Of a stretch of 35,980 bases of DNA, positions 7,346 through 15,433 are shown piece by piece; position 1 is the stretch's first letter; each line of letters opens with the position of its first letter. The stretch covers positions 1 to 35,980 of the forward strand of contig JAKASI010000011.1 of assembly GCA_021828185.1 (NCBI GenBank), read 5' to 3'. The notes below the pieces were generated by a model. That model saw only the letters and a program-made list of their open reading frames with translations. It did not search any database and was not told the origin of the DNA. Both the position numbers and the translations under genes were made by a program. Source of the stretch: an archaeon. Its GTDB lineage: Archaea > Thermoproteota > Nitrososphaeria > Nitrososphaerales > UBA183.

Positions 7346-7497
7346 CCCGCTGCCACCACATCCCCGACTGTTCGGCCCAGGGTCGTCAGACTTCCGCGAC
7401 GTGCATGCCTCACCACAGCGCTTCTGGGTGGAACCGAGGCGTTCGCAAATAGCTCCAAACCGAGCGGGGTTACCTGAACCCTTATGACGAATCTCAG

Positions 7498-7530
7498 GTG
7501 CCGGCATCTGCCGGCTGTAACCCTATATCC
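7498..7530 (+). promoter_or_regulatory. promoter with inverted repeat upstream of thioredoxin
   Basis: The inverted repeat CCGGCATCTGCCGG is followed by a BRE/TATA-like TAACCCTATATCC that ends 21 bases before the ATG at 7552. The same layout occurs at 8742-8774 with the same distance to its gene. This looks like a shared operator placed directly on the upstream side of the core promoter. Confidence 0.55.
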
Positions 7531-7551
7531 CATGCCCTGGCGCCTTCTCCT

Positions 7552-7992
7552 ATGACATTCGACGACGAAGTGAAGAAAATCAATCAGAAGAAGTACGAAG
7601 AGATGCTGAAGCACCGGTCGAAACCCGCTGCCGTCCCGGCCGTGTCTGCGACACCGGTCGAGTTGACCGACGCCAACTTCCACGAAGTGGTCGCCAGCCA
7701 CCCCTTGGTCGTGGTCGACTTCTGGGCCCCCTGGTGCGGTCCATGCAGGATTGTTTCGCCGGTCCTGGAGCAGCTCGCCTCAGAGATGGCAGGCAAGGCC
7801 ACGTTTGGGAAGCTGAACGTCGACGACAACCCTATGACATCGCAGCAGTTCGGCATCCAGGGGATTCCGACGATAATGGTCTTCAAGGACGGGCAGCCAG
7901 TAGACGGCTTGGTGGGGGCGGCCCCAAAGCAGACGATCGAGGCAAGAATCAAGCCATACGTCGGCGCGGCGGAGAGCTCGCCCTACCGGTAG
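7552..7992 (+). CDS. thioredoxin
   Basis: 146 aa from the ATG at 7552, placed by the promoter before it. An N-terminal extension of about 35 residues (charged, EVKKINQKKYEEMLKH) precedes a complete thioredoxin fold. The active site WCGPC is at residues 61-65, preceded by VVVDFWAP, and the cis-proline loop reads GIPTIMVFKDG. It is a general cytoplasmic disulphide reductase. The promoter motif is shared with the gene at 8796, and a Bat-type regulator gene lies between the two, suggesting a small redox or stress regulon. A thioredoxin-type arsenate reductase at 33478 is a possible client. Confidence 0.93.
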   Translation: MTFDDEVKKINQKKYEEMLKHRSKPAAVPAVSATPVELTDANFHEVVASHPLVVVDFWAPWCGPCRIVSPVLEQLASEMAGKATFGKLNVDDNPMTSQQFGIQGIPTIMVFKDGQPVDGLVGAAPKQTIEARIKPYVGAAESSPYR

Positions 7993-7995
7993 ATC

Positions 7996-8706
7996 CTATT
8001 CGTTTCCCCTAGACGTCGTATAGGCAAGCCTTGCGTAAGGCCTGACCGCCTGAAGGATCTTCAGTTCCGCTTTGCGAAGGTGCTCCTCGTAGGTGGACCG
8101 TTTCATCCCCTGCCTAGACGCGATTTCATCGATGGTCGTGCCCTTGGGTATCCCATAGTACCCCATCTGCATGGCCGCCATGAACGCCGCCAGCTGCTTC
8201 TTCGTAAGGGCACCCAAGAACTCGTCGACTGGCACCGTTATCGCTCCCCTTGCCGACTCCTTCGCCACGACCGACTTGCTTACAATTTCAAACTTCGAGA
8301 TCTTCGACAGTCCCGCAACGGCGCCGTCAAACGCGTCCTTGGTGAACGCCAAGAGCCTGCAGTACTCGAGTCCTCCGTGATAACTGACGGGCATTACCGG
8401 GATGCAGCCTGCCCACTCAATCACGGCCACGGTCGAGTTATCGATGGCGCATCGGCAGCCGATGACAGCCTCAAGGCTCCTTGGAGAGTACCGATTGAAC
8501 CTGATCAGGCGCGCTCCAATCCCCTTCAACATCTTTCGCAGAGCCTGCTCCATTCCCTCCGCATCCTCTTCCCTTGGAAACTCCATCTCCAATATGTCCA
8601 CCTGCAGGTTGCACCATCTCTGGATGCTCACAGAAGGGAAGAGCTTCGACAGCCCGCAGAAGGGAAGCGCGTGGTCCAACTTTAGCGATACATCAAACAC
8701 ATCCAC
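7996..8706 (-). CDS. HTH_10 (Bat-type) transcriptional regulator
   Basis: 236 aa. The C-terminal domain (about 167-218) is a typical archaeal HTH_10: LTKKQLAAFMAA-MQMGYYGIP-TTIDEIA-RSTYEEHLRKAE. The N-terminal 160 residues form an alpha/beta sensory-type domain without recognisable cofactor motifs; five cysteines (one CGL, WCN, CRC, CAID, EYC area) could sense redox or metal. The gene is divergent from 8796, and the inverted-repeat promoter at 8742 lies between them. It converges on the thioredoxin gene with three bases to spare. Confidence 0.85.
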   Translation of the reverse strand: MDVFDVSLKLDHALPFCGLSKLFPSVSIQRWCNLQVDILEMEFPREEDAEGMEQALRKMLKGIGARLIRFNRYSPRSLEAVIGCRCAIDNSTVAVIEWAGCIPVMPVSYHGGLEYCRLLAFTKDAFDGAVAGLSKISKFEIVSKSVVAKESARGAITVPVDEFLGALTKKQLAAFMAAMQMGYYGIPKGTTIDEIASRQGMKRSTYEEHLRKAELKILQAVRPYARLAYTTSRGNE

Positions 8707-8741
8707 GCAGTTGGCGTCCTTGGCTAAATGGGTTTGCCATC

Positions 8742-8774
8742 GTGCCGGCGCCTGCCGGTAGAACTCCTATACCC
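8742..8774 (+). promoter_or_regulatory. promoter with inverted repeat upstream of the 92-aa gene
   Basis: CCGGCGCCTGCCGG is followed by AGAACTCCTATACCC, which ends 21 bases before the ATG at 8796. It matches the thioredoxin promoter at 7498 in the arms, the BRE-like AAC and the CCTATA. It also lies in the divergent region shared with the Bat-type regulator. Confidence 0.55.
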
Positions 8775-8795
8775 AGAACGCAAATCAGGGATTCG

Positions 8796-9074
8796 ATGAA
8801 TACGAAAACATTCGTCGTGCAGCACGAGTGGGACAGCGCCATTACCGACCAAGTGGTTCCGGTGGTCTCGAAGATTATCGAGAGCGCCCGGTCGGGGAAA
8901 CTCCCTGCGGGATTCAGCCTGCTGGGTGTGATGCTGTCGAACGAATCACCGAAAGCGTACTGCGTGTGGCAGTCGGAGAGCAGGGCGGCCCTCGAAGGCC
9001 TCCTCTCGTCTGTCAACCCTCCAACGCGGCATTCGGTCTCCGAATTCGACAGCGTCTACGGCATCGGAAAGTGA
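8796..9074 (+). CDS. small alpha/beta protein, DUF4242-like
   Basis: 92 aa from the ATG at 8796. The sequence MNTKTFVVQHEW, a helical middle and AYCVWQSESRAALEGLL fit a small ferredoxin-like (dimeric alpha/beta barrel) fold similar to DUF4242/SCO4226-type proteins; this match is weak and based on pattern only. Its promoter is nearly a copy of the thioredoxin promoter, so it may belong to the same response. Longer upstream readings are unlikely because the promoter sits there. Confidence 0.65.
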   Translation: MNTKTFVVQHEWDSAITDQVVPVVSKIIESARSGKLPAGFSLLGVMLSNESPKAYCVWQSESRAALEGLLSSVNPPTRHSVSEFDSVYGIGK

Positions 9075-9093
9075 GTCCCACTCCCAACTTTCT

Positions 9094-10854
9094 TCAAACC
9101 GGCTTCTCGACAAACGTCTCGTCCTCGATTTTCCTCCTCAGCGCCCGGACTAGGTCCCCACGAGAAAGGTACCCCACTGCGTCCCCTTCGTCGCCCATGA
9201 CAACGACAAATGACACATCACGAAGCGACATCCTTCTCAAGGCATCATAGGCGAACTCTTCCTGGGGCATTGATTCAAACTCCTTCGAGCACGCGTCGCC
9301 AGCGGTGAGCTCGCGGTTCGCGCTTGCCGCGGCAGCAAACACCTGCTCCCTGCTTACGACTCCGATCGCCTTCCCTTCGCTCAACACGATTAGTCTTTTC
9401 CTGACGCCGAAGGGGTGGTCGATGCTTGTCATCTGCTTGCATAGCTCCACCACCGGCTTCGAAGCGTCGACTGTCACTGCAGGCGACGACATGATTGTCT
9501 TGATTCTAATCTGGCGCAGCGGGTTGTATTCGTAGATGTTCCTCACCCTGAGCCCCCGCTTGGCGAGTCTTTCCGTCATGATGGAGTCGTCCATCAGGGC
9601 CTCTCCCACCAACTCCGCTATTACCACTGTGACAATGAGGGGGAGCACCCCTTGGTAGTCCCGCGTGACTTCGAGCGCGAACACTATCGAGGTGAAAGGC
9701 GCCCGCGAGGCGGTCCCGAAGACCGCCGCCATCCCCGCGACCGCGAAGACCTGTGGTCCTATCCCGAGGCCGGGAACGAGCGGGGTCAGCCACGAACCGA
9801 AAAGGTAGCCCATCGACCCACCTATCATGAAGAGCGGGGCTAGGGTTCCCCCTGACGTCTGCGAGCCCATGGCCAAGAGCCATGCGACAGCCTTGGCGAT
9901 GAGTATCATCAGCACAACGTCCACCGCGAACCCCCCGTTCAGGACTTCGGTAATCACGTCGTACCCTACGCCGAGCGCCTGGGGGACGGCGAATCCAATC
10001 AGGCCGACCGCAAGTCCGCCAATCGCGGGAAGCCATGGCTGCCCAACTTTTAGCTTGGAGAACGCATCCTCGGTCTTGTAGAGCCCGCGGGACAGGGCGG
10101 AGCCCAGGACGCCGCAGACCAGCCCAAGGCCGACATAGAACGGAAGCGAGGCGATTCCCCCGAAGTCGTAGGCTGGGGTTTGGAAGAGAGGTTGTGGCGA
10201 GATCAGGTAGATGTGCATCCACCCGCCTATGGCCGCACTCACGGCGACAGGGACAAGAGACTTCACCCTGAACTCGAAGAGCAGAAGCTCGATGGCGAGA
10301 AGTATGGCCGCGATGGGGGTGCCGAAGGTTGCGGCCATCCCTGCGGCCGCACCGGAGGCTAGCAGTATCTTCCTCTCAGCCCCCGTCACACTTATCCTCT
10401 GTCCGACGAAAGAACCGAACGCGCCTCCGGTCTGGATAATCGGCCCTTCGGCTCCGAACGGCTGGCCAGACCCTATGGTGACAGCCGCAGACACTGCCTT
10501 GAGCACCCCGACCTTGGGCTCGACCTTGCTCCTGTTGAGGAGTATCGACTCCATCGTCTCAGGGATGCCATGCCCGATAATCTTAGTAGAACCATATTTG
10601 ATCATCACACCGGCGACGAGGCCGCCGATTACCGGGAGGACTATCACCAGCGCGCCGAGGTGGTTGAACTGGGGCGAAGCGAACGAGAAACCGAGCCTTC
10701 CGTAGTAGAACAAGTTGGTGATCAAACCTATCAGATGGTAGAGCGCGAAGGCGATGAAACCAGCTACGAATCCAATGCCTACGGCGAGGAAGGTGAGAAG
10801 CCAGATCCTCGACTCCTCTCGCTCTAGGTTCGTCTTGTCCCTGTTAACTGACAA
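9094..10854 (-). CDS. ClC-family chloride channel/transporter with CBS domains
   Basis: 586 aa: a ClC membrane domain (to about residue 430) followed by a pair of CBS domains (about 450-580). Selectivity motifs are present as GHGIPET (94-100), GAEGP (134-138, with gating Glu136) and GGTLAP (335-340). At the site of the E. coli 'EE' pair only the first Glu (E189) is kept, and the internal proton glutamate position is Leu. That may mean a passive channel rather than a 2Cl/H antiporter, which is inference. The CBS pair probably senses nucleotides. Divergent from the HTH_10 gene at 11003. Confidence 0.93.
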   Translation of the reverse strand: MSVNRDKTNLEREESRIWLLTFLAVGIGFVAGFIAFALYHLIGLITNLFYYGRLGFSFASPQFNHLGALVIVLPVIGGLVAGVMIKYGSTKIIGHGIPETMESILLNRSKVEPKVGVLKAVSAAVTIGSGQPFGAEGPIIQTGGAFGSFVGQRISVTGAERKILLASGAAAGMAATFGTPIAAILLAIELLLFEFRVKSLVPVAVSAAIGGWMHIYLISPQPLFQTPAYDFGGIASLPFYVGLGLVCGVLGSALSRGLYKTEDAFSKLKVGQPWLPAIGGLAVGLIGFAVPQALGVGYDVITEVLNGGFAVDVVLMILIAKAVAWLLAMGSQTSGGTLAPLFMIGGSMGYLFGSWLTPLVPGLGIGPQVFAVAGMAAVFGTASRAPFTSIVFALEVTRDYQGVLPLIVTVVIAELVGEALMDDSIMTERLAKRGLRVRNIYEYNPLRQIRIKTIMSSPAVTVDASKPVVELCKQMTSIDHPFGVRKRLIVLSEGKAIGVVSREQVFAAAASANRELTAGDACSKEFESMPQEEFAYDALRRMSLRDVSFVVVMGDEGDAVGYLSRGDLVRALRRKIEDETFVEKPV

Positions 10855-10927
10855 TGTGGATGGTCATACCTGAAACCAAAGCGAGGACGAACGTCGTCAG
10901 TCGCCAAAAGCGGTCATAACGCTTGAA

Positions 10928-10943
10928 CCTAACTAATGTTAGG
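10928..10943. promoter_or_regulatory. inverted repeat between ClC and HTH_10 genes
   Basis: CCTAACTAATGTTAGG has perfect six-base arms around TAAT, in the divergent region between the ClC gene and the regulator at 11003. It is a plausible operator for one or both. Confidence 0.4.
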
Positions 10944-11002
10944 CTTGCCGCCACCTTCCACGCTACGTTTTTGTGCCAGGTACGCGGACGCGCGCCGCGT
11001 CC

Positions 11003-11659
11003 ATGGAGCTCATCGAGGCCACAATCCTGGCTCGGGGCCATCAGAAATGGATTGACGCCATCACGTCTCGTTACAGAGCGAAGTTCCGGCTGTTTCACTC
11101 CAAACCATCGGAGCGACGAGACGAGGTGCTCCAACTCTTCGAGATAACGGTCGACCAGGCCCTGAAGGATAGGATGCTAAGGCACCTCATGAGCAGCCGT
11201 GAAGTATCTGAACTCGAAGTAACCGATTCCAACCATGGAAGGGTGTTCGGCCTGGTGAGGGCGAAGGGGGTGATAATGCGCTGCATAGCCGACTCCGACT
11301 GCTTCCTGATTTCTGCCGCCGGTGAGTACGGCTCTCCGATCGAGTGGAAAGTGATTGGCACCAAACGTTCGCTTGGGAGGTTGATGGCGCGGCTGAAAGC
11401 CAAGAGGATCGGCTACGAAGTGACCGATATTTCGGTGGTCAGGAGAAAGAAGGTCCTCACGACAAGGCAGGAGTGGCTTCTCCGTTCGGCTTTCGAACGT
11501 GGGTATTTCGACTATCCCAAGAGGGTCCGCATCAGGTCGCTGGCAAGCGCACTGGGGGTCACCGCTCCGACTCTGCACGAGTCTCTCCGGAAGACTCAGC
11601 GCCGGCTCATCGAAGAGCACTTCGAAGGTGACAGGTTGGCGTCGGTGGGGGCGACCTGA
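11003..11659 (+). CDS. HTH_10 (Bat-type) transcriptional regulator
   Basis: 218 aa from the ATG at 11003 (MELIEATIL). The HTH_10 domain is at about 152-203: LTTRQEWLLRSAFERGYFDYP, then SLASALGVTAPTLHESLRKTQRR. The N-terminal domain is alpha/beta, like its relative at 7996, with which it shares overall layout but little sequence. It is divergent from the ClC gene and abuts the oxidoreductase gene tail to tail (TGATCA holds both stops), so regulation of the ClC gene is the simplest guess. Confidence 0.85.
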   Translation: MELIEATILARGHQKWIDAITSRYRAKFRLFHSKPSERRDEVLQLFEITVDQALKDRMLRHLMSSREVSELEVTDSNHGRVFGLVRAKGVIMRCIADSDCFLISAAGEYGSPIEWKVIGTKRSLGRLMARLKAKRIGYEVTDISVVRRKKVLTTRQEWLLRSAFERGYFDYPKRVRIRSLASALGVTAPTLHESLRKTQRRLIEEHFEGDRLASVGAT

Positions 11660-12973
11660 TCAGAGGGTCCAAACTTCGGGCTCTACGTCCCTTCGTTCAA
11701 ACCCCAGCTTGGAGACCCCATATCTGACGTCGCCATGGAGTGAGGCCTCGGCCTCTTCCCGGTATACCGAGTCCACCACCCTCCCTAGCGAGTCGCCTTT
11801 CATGATACCACTTCCACTGTCTCCACCTACGACAATCAGGTTCTGGCTCCTGAACACGAACGGCAGGTTGTCCAGCGTGTTGTAGGCATAGAGCCCGGCC
11901 CACATCGCTTTCATCCCAGCTCCCTGAAAGCCGGGGAAGTACGCCGAAAGAACCGGTAGCACTCCTCGTTGATAGTATTCCGCCTCCGCCTGGTATCTAT
12001 CCAGGTCGTGGTAGGGGCGGTCGAGGAAAGGACGGTTGACCTCGTCTTCGCACCCGACCCAGAAGCAACCTTCCTCACTTACTGGCTTGAAGTGCACGCC
12101 GGCCTTCGGAAGGATGACCATGGGAGCGAGGCCGAGGGGGTTGAACCCCTTTGCGTGCAACAGACGCTTCATGTCGCCTCCTCTGGCATAGACGCTGAAG
12201 AGCTGTCTCTTCTTCGCCTTCACATGGCCGTCGACGCCAATAGGTTCCAACAACTCGTTCAGCCAAGCCCCTCCCGCGAGGACCACGGTGTCGGCGTACA
12301 ATGTCTCCCCAGAGGGGGCGGCCAACGAGACGCCGTCAACCTTGGTCTCCTGCCAGACAAACGGTTCCCCCTCGACGCCTAGTCGCTTGGTGGGTCCCAC
12401 CAGGAGCGCTTCCACGTCAGAGTTGAAAATGAACTTCCCCCCTGCCTTCACGAACCCGCTGGCGTAGAACCTCACAAGCTTGTCGGGGTCGAGGCGTCCG
12501 CATTTCGGTCCGAAAACAGCACCGTCCACAGTCGGGAGTGCCATCGTCTCGGCTTCGCTCCCTTCAAGACTCATCGACATCCCCGGCAGCATTCGTCCAA
12601 TGGATTCGCGGCCGTACCGGGTCGTTTCGATGCCGTTATCCTCCATCGTCTTCAGGAACGGTTCGCTCCTAGCCAGCTGTAGCTCGTCCATCAGCCAGAG
12701 ATATCCGATCTTCTGCAGGCCTATGTCCACGTTCAGCTCCTCTTGTAGGTGTAGGTAGAAGTCGATGGAGCTGTCAGCCAAAATCTGGTTGTCGGGGGAG
12801 GAGAAGGTGTTCCTGAACATGGCGTTGCTCCTGCCTGTGTTCCCTTGCCCCACCCCGCCGTACCTGTCGACGGCGACTATCCGTTTGCCGGGGTTGTTCT
12901 TCTGAAGATAGTAGGCCGAAGCTGCCCCCATGATTCCGGCACCCACCACAATGATGTCGCAGCGAGCAGTCAA
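11660..12973 (-). CDS. FAD-dependent oxidoreductase, DAO/sarcosine oxidase-like
   Basis: 437 aa with an N-terminal dinucleotide-binding fold (VVGAGIMG, residues 10-16) and the typical DAO FAD signature near the C-terminus (FVFRSQNLIVVGGDSGSGI). Size and layout match D-amino-acid oxidase/sarcosine oxidase/glycine oxidase-like enzymes that oxidise a C-N or C-O bond with FAD. The substrate cannot be told from sequence alone. Transcribed away from the methyltransferase at 13029 with a short divergent gap. Confidence 0.88.
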   Translation of the reverse strand: MTARCDIIVVGAGIMGAASAYYLQKNNPGKRIVAVDRYGGVGQGNTGRSNAMFRNTFSSPDNQILADSSIDFYLHLQEELNVDIGLQKIGYLWLMDELQLARSEPFLKTMEDNGIETTRYGRESIGRMLPGMSMSLEGSEAETMALPTVDGAVFGPKCGRLDPDKLVRFYASGFVKAGGKFIFNSDVEALLVGPTKRLGVEGEPFVWQETKVDGVSLAAPSGETLYADTVVLAGGAWLNELLEPIGVDGHVKAKKRQLFSVYARGGDMKRLLHAKGFNPLGLAPMVILPKAGVHFKPVSEEGCFWVGCEDEVNRPFLDRPYHDLDRYQAEAEYYQRGVLPVLSAYFPGFQGAGMKAMWAGLYAYNTLDNLPFVFRSQNLIVVGGDSGSGIMKGDSLGRVVDSVYREEAEASLHGDVRYGVSKLGFERRDVEPEVWTL

Positions 12974-13028
12974 ACGCCCGATTCTGTCCGAGTTTGTTAA
13001 AAAACCCCATCGGGGCGCGTCTATCAGG

Positions 13029-13793
13029 ATGGCGAAAGAGAGGGGGCCGGCCGAACGCTTCTTCGGGGCCCACGCAGGTGGTTATGCCAAGAGTTCCAGC
13101 CACGCCCGGGGGGAGGACCTGGCTGTGCTCCTGGAAGCGCTGCAGCCGAAGGCGGCCGACCTAGCACTGGACGTAGCTACTGGGACCGGGTTCACGGCTC
13201 TGGCGCTGGCGCCCCATGTCGAGCAGGTGGTCGCCGTCGACGTCACCAGTGAGATGTTAGACGAAGCCAGGAAACTTGCTCGGACCGAAGGAGTCGTGAA
13301 CGTGGCCTTCAAGATTGGAGACGCCCTCGACATGAAGTTCCCCGACGAGTCGTTCGACATCGTGACCACGCGCAGGGCATCACACCACTTCCGGGATGTA
13401 CCCAGATTCCTCAACGAAGCCTTTCGGGTGCTCAAGTCCGGGGGGAAGCTGGGGGTGGTTGACATGTCACCTCCTGAAGGAGCGGAGAGCTTCTCGAACG
13501 CGATTGAGAAACTGCGCGACGACAGCCACGTCGAAGCGTTCACGCCGACCGTCTGGAGGTCGATGGTATCGGACGCCGGATTCCAAGTTCGGTCCTTCCA
13601 GGTCTTGGGTGAGTACATTCGCTTCGAAAAGTGGCTCTATCCTGTAGAGCGGGGTGGGAGTGAAGAGGTGAAGATACGGCAGGCCTGGGACAAGGCGGAT
13701 TCCGAAACGAGACGCCTACTTCAGGCGGACTTCGACGGGGGCATCAGGGGCTGGACGAAGTCCCGGGTCGTCCTCATCGGGTCCAAGAAGTAG
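13029..13793 (+). CDS. SAM-dependent methyltransferase (class I, UbiE-like)
   Basis: 254 aa from the ATG at 13029; longer readings run into the divergent oxidoreductase. Motif I is LDVATGTGFTALALA, followed by the acidic VAVDVTSEML, motif II GDALDMKFPDESFDIV, and post-motif FRVLKSGGKLGVVDM. This is a Rossmann methyltransferase of the UbiE/Methyltransf_11 group, which methylates quinones or small molecules. The exact substrate is unknown. Confidence 0.9.
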   Translation: MAKERGPAERFFGAHAGGYAKSSSHARGEDLAVLLEALQPKAADLALDVATGTGFTALALAPHVEQVVAVDVTSEMLDEARKLARTEGVVNVAFKIGDALDMKFPDESFDIVTTRRASHHFRDVPRFLNEAFRVLKSGGKLGVVDMSPPEGAESFSNAIEKLRDDSHVEAFTPTVWRSMVSDAGFQVRSFQVLGEYIRFEKWLYPVERGGSEEVKIRQAWDKADSETRRLLQADFDGGIRGWTKSRVVLIGSKK

Positions 13794-13847
13794 GCCAGTA
13801 TTAACCCAGCAAACGGCTTAAAGCGAAACCCAATGTAGAACCCAAGG

Positions 13848-14948
13848 TTGACCCGAGTAATCGGCCACATCGACCTTGATTACTTCTACGCCCAGGTCGA
13901 GGAGGTGGAAGACCCATCGCTCACGCAGAGGCCGGTGATAGTCTGTGTCTTCTCTGGAAGGACTGACGACAGCGGGGTCGTCTCCACAGCCAATTACAGG
14001 GCCCGGGAATTCGGTGTCCATTCAGGGATGCCCATCGTTCAGGCGAAGAAGAGGCTCGAAGGCAAAGACCCGGCAGTGATCAAGATGGACCACGGGAAGT
14101 ACGAGGCGGTGTCTTCTCGAATAATGGAGGCCCTGGAGGAGATGGTGGATATCCTCGAGCCCACCGGGATTGACGAAGCGTTTTTCGACATCACCGCGGC
14201 CACGGGAGGCGACTACGCAGAAGCCCGCAAGGCGGCCGGGACCATCAAGGCGGCCATACTGGAGAGCGAACGCCTGACCAGTTCCATGGGAATTGGGAGG
14301 AGCAAGGTCGTAGCCAAGCTCGGCTCGGACATATCCAAACCGAACGGGCTCACAGTGATACTTCCAGAACACACCGAGGCTTTTCTCAACCCGCTACCGG
14401 CGAACAGACTCTACGGCGTGGGACCAAAGACCTCGGCCATTCTCGGAGAGATGGGCGTCGCGACCGTGGCCGAGCTCGCCAAGATGCCGCCATCCGAGCT
14501 GACGAAGCGTTTTGGCAGAAAGTTCGGGGGATACCTGTCGGCTGCCGCATCAGGGACGGACGCAGACCCAGTGGTCCGGGGCCTTGAACCGACCCAGTAC
14601 AGTCGTATCGTAACCCTCAAGCAGGACACGAAAGACCCACAGGAGGTGCTCTCTCAACTGGAGGCGGGGATAGAGCACGTGCACTCGAAGCTGGCTTCCA
14701 CATCGAAATCGTTCAAAACAGTGACGGTCATCGGCATACTCACCGACCTTTCTACCAAGACCAGGAGCAGGACATTCGAGAATCCCGTCGAGAACGTGGC
14801 GATTCTTAGAGGTGCTACCCTCGAGTTGTTCCAGGAACTGAGCAAGTCAATCGGCAGGGACTTCAGAAGAGCCGGAGTCAGAGTCTCAGGGCTGGCCGGC
14901 CTCGAAGGCCAACGGTCGCTCTCCGAGTTCGTCGGATCGGTCAAGTGA
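13848..14948 (+). CDS. dinB: DNA polymerase IV (Y-family, Dpo4/DinB)
   Basis: 366 aa, starting with TTG 24 bases after a TATA-like TTAAAG. Catalytic residues: Asp9 in HIDLDYFY, and Asp109-Glu110 in TGIDEAFFDI. Tyr14 is the steric gate equivalent of Dpo4 Tyr12. YRAREFGVHSGM is the typical finger motif. The little finger follows in the last 120 residues, and a C-terminal QRSLSEFV (Q355, L358, F361) looks like a PCNA-binding PIP box. It is a translesion polymerase. The SWIM gene follows within ten bases, so the two may be cotranscribed. Confidence 0.95.
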   Translation: MTRVIGHIDLDYFYAQVEEVEDPSLTQRPVIVCVFSGRTDDSGVVSTANYRAREFGVHSGMPIVQAKKRLEGKDPAVIKMDHGKYEAVSSRIMEALEEMVDILEPTGIDEAFFDITAATGGDYAEARKAAGTIKAAILESERLTSSMGIGRSKVVAKLGSDISKPNGLTVILPEHTEAFLNPLPANRLYGVGPKTSAILGEMGVATVAELAKMPPSELTKRFGRKFGGYLSAAASGTDADPVVRGLEPTQYSRIVTLKQDTKDPQEVLSQLEAGIEHVHSKLASTSKSFKTVTVIGILTDLSTKTRSRTFENPVENVAILRGATLELFQELSKSIGRDFRRAGVRVSGLAGLEGQRSLSEFVGSVK

Positions 14949-14957
14949 GCGCATCGT

Positions 14958-15338
14958 TTGGAAGAGAAAGAGGCTCTGAAGGCAACGGCGGCCGAGTTCG
15001 AGAAGTATGGTGCCAAGCTCGACAAGGCAGTCGACGTCGTCCTGGCAGGGGGAGTCAAGGAGGCTCGGTTCCTTCCGAGCGGGAGGAAGGTCATGACCGT
15101 GGTGGGGAGTCTGGGCGACGAATTCATCGACCCCGACAGGCCCTATTGCTCCTGCAGCAACTTCTTCTTCCGGGTGGTAGGCGGGAGAGAGGAGGTCTGC
15201 TATCACCTGCTGAGCTACAAGATAGCTGCCAAAGCAGGAATGGTGGACGTTGTAGAGTTCAGCGACGATGAGTACGGCCCCTACTTCGCGGCGGCCGTCC
15301 GCGACGTCTTCGAGGTACTGCGCAAGAGCGGCAGCTAG
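14958..15338 (+). CDS. SWIM zinc-finger protein
   Basis: 126 aa, TTG start. The SWIM motif is C64-x-C66 then C81-x-H83 (YCSCSNFF, EEVCYHLL), which binds zinc. The rest is helical. Archaeal SWIM proteins of this size often occur with recombination or repair genes. Here it follows a translesion polymerase by nine bases, which fits a repair role by context only. Confidence 0.82.
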   Translation: MEEKEALKATAAEFEKYGAKLDKAVDVVLAGGVKEARFLPSGRKVMTVVGSLGDEFIDPDRPYCSCSNFFFRVVGGREEVCYHLLSYKIAAKAGMVDVVEFSDDEYGPYFAAAVRDVFEVLRKSGS

Positions 15339-15433
15339 ATGTAAGAGAGCAGCGGGAGGGCATTCCGTGCCTCTTCGGCATTTCGATCCCTCGACCTAGG
15401 ACGACGAATCCCCGAATAGGTGTAACGAACTCA

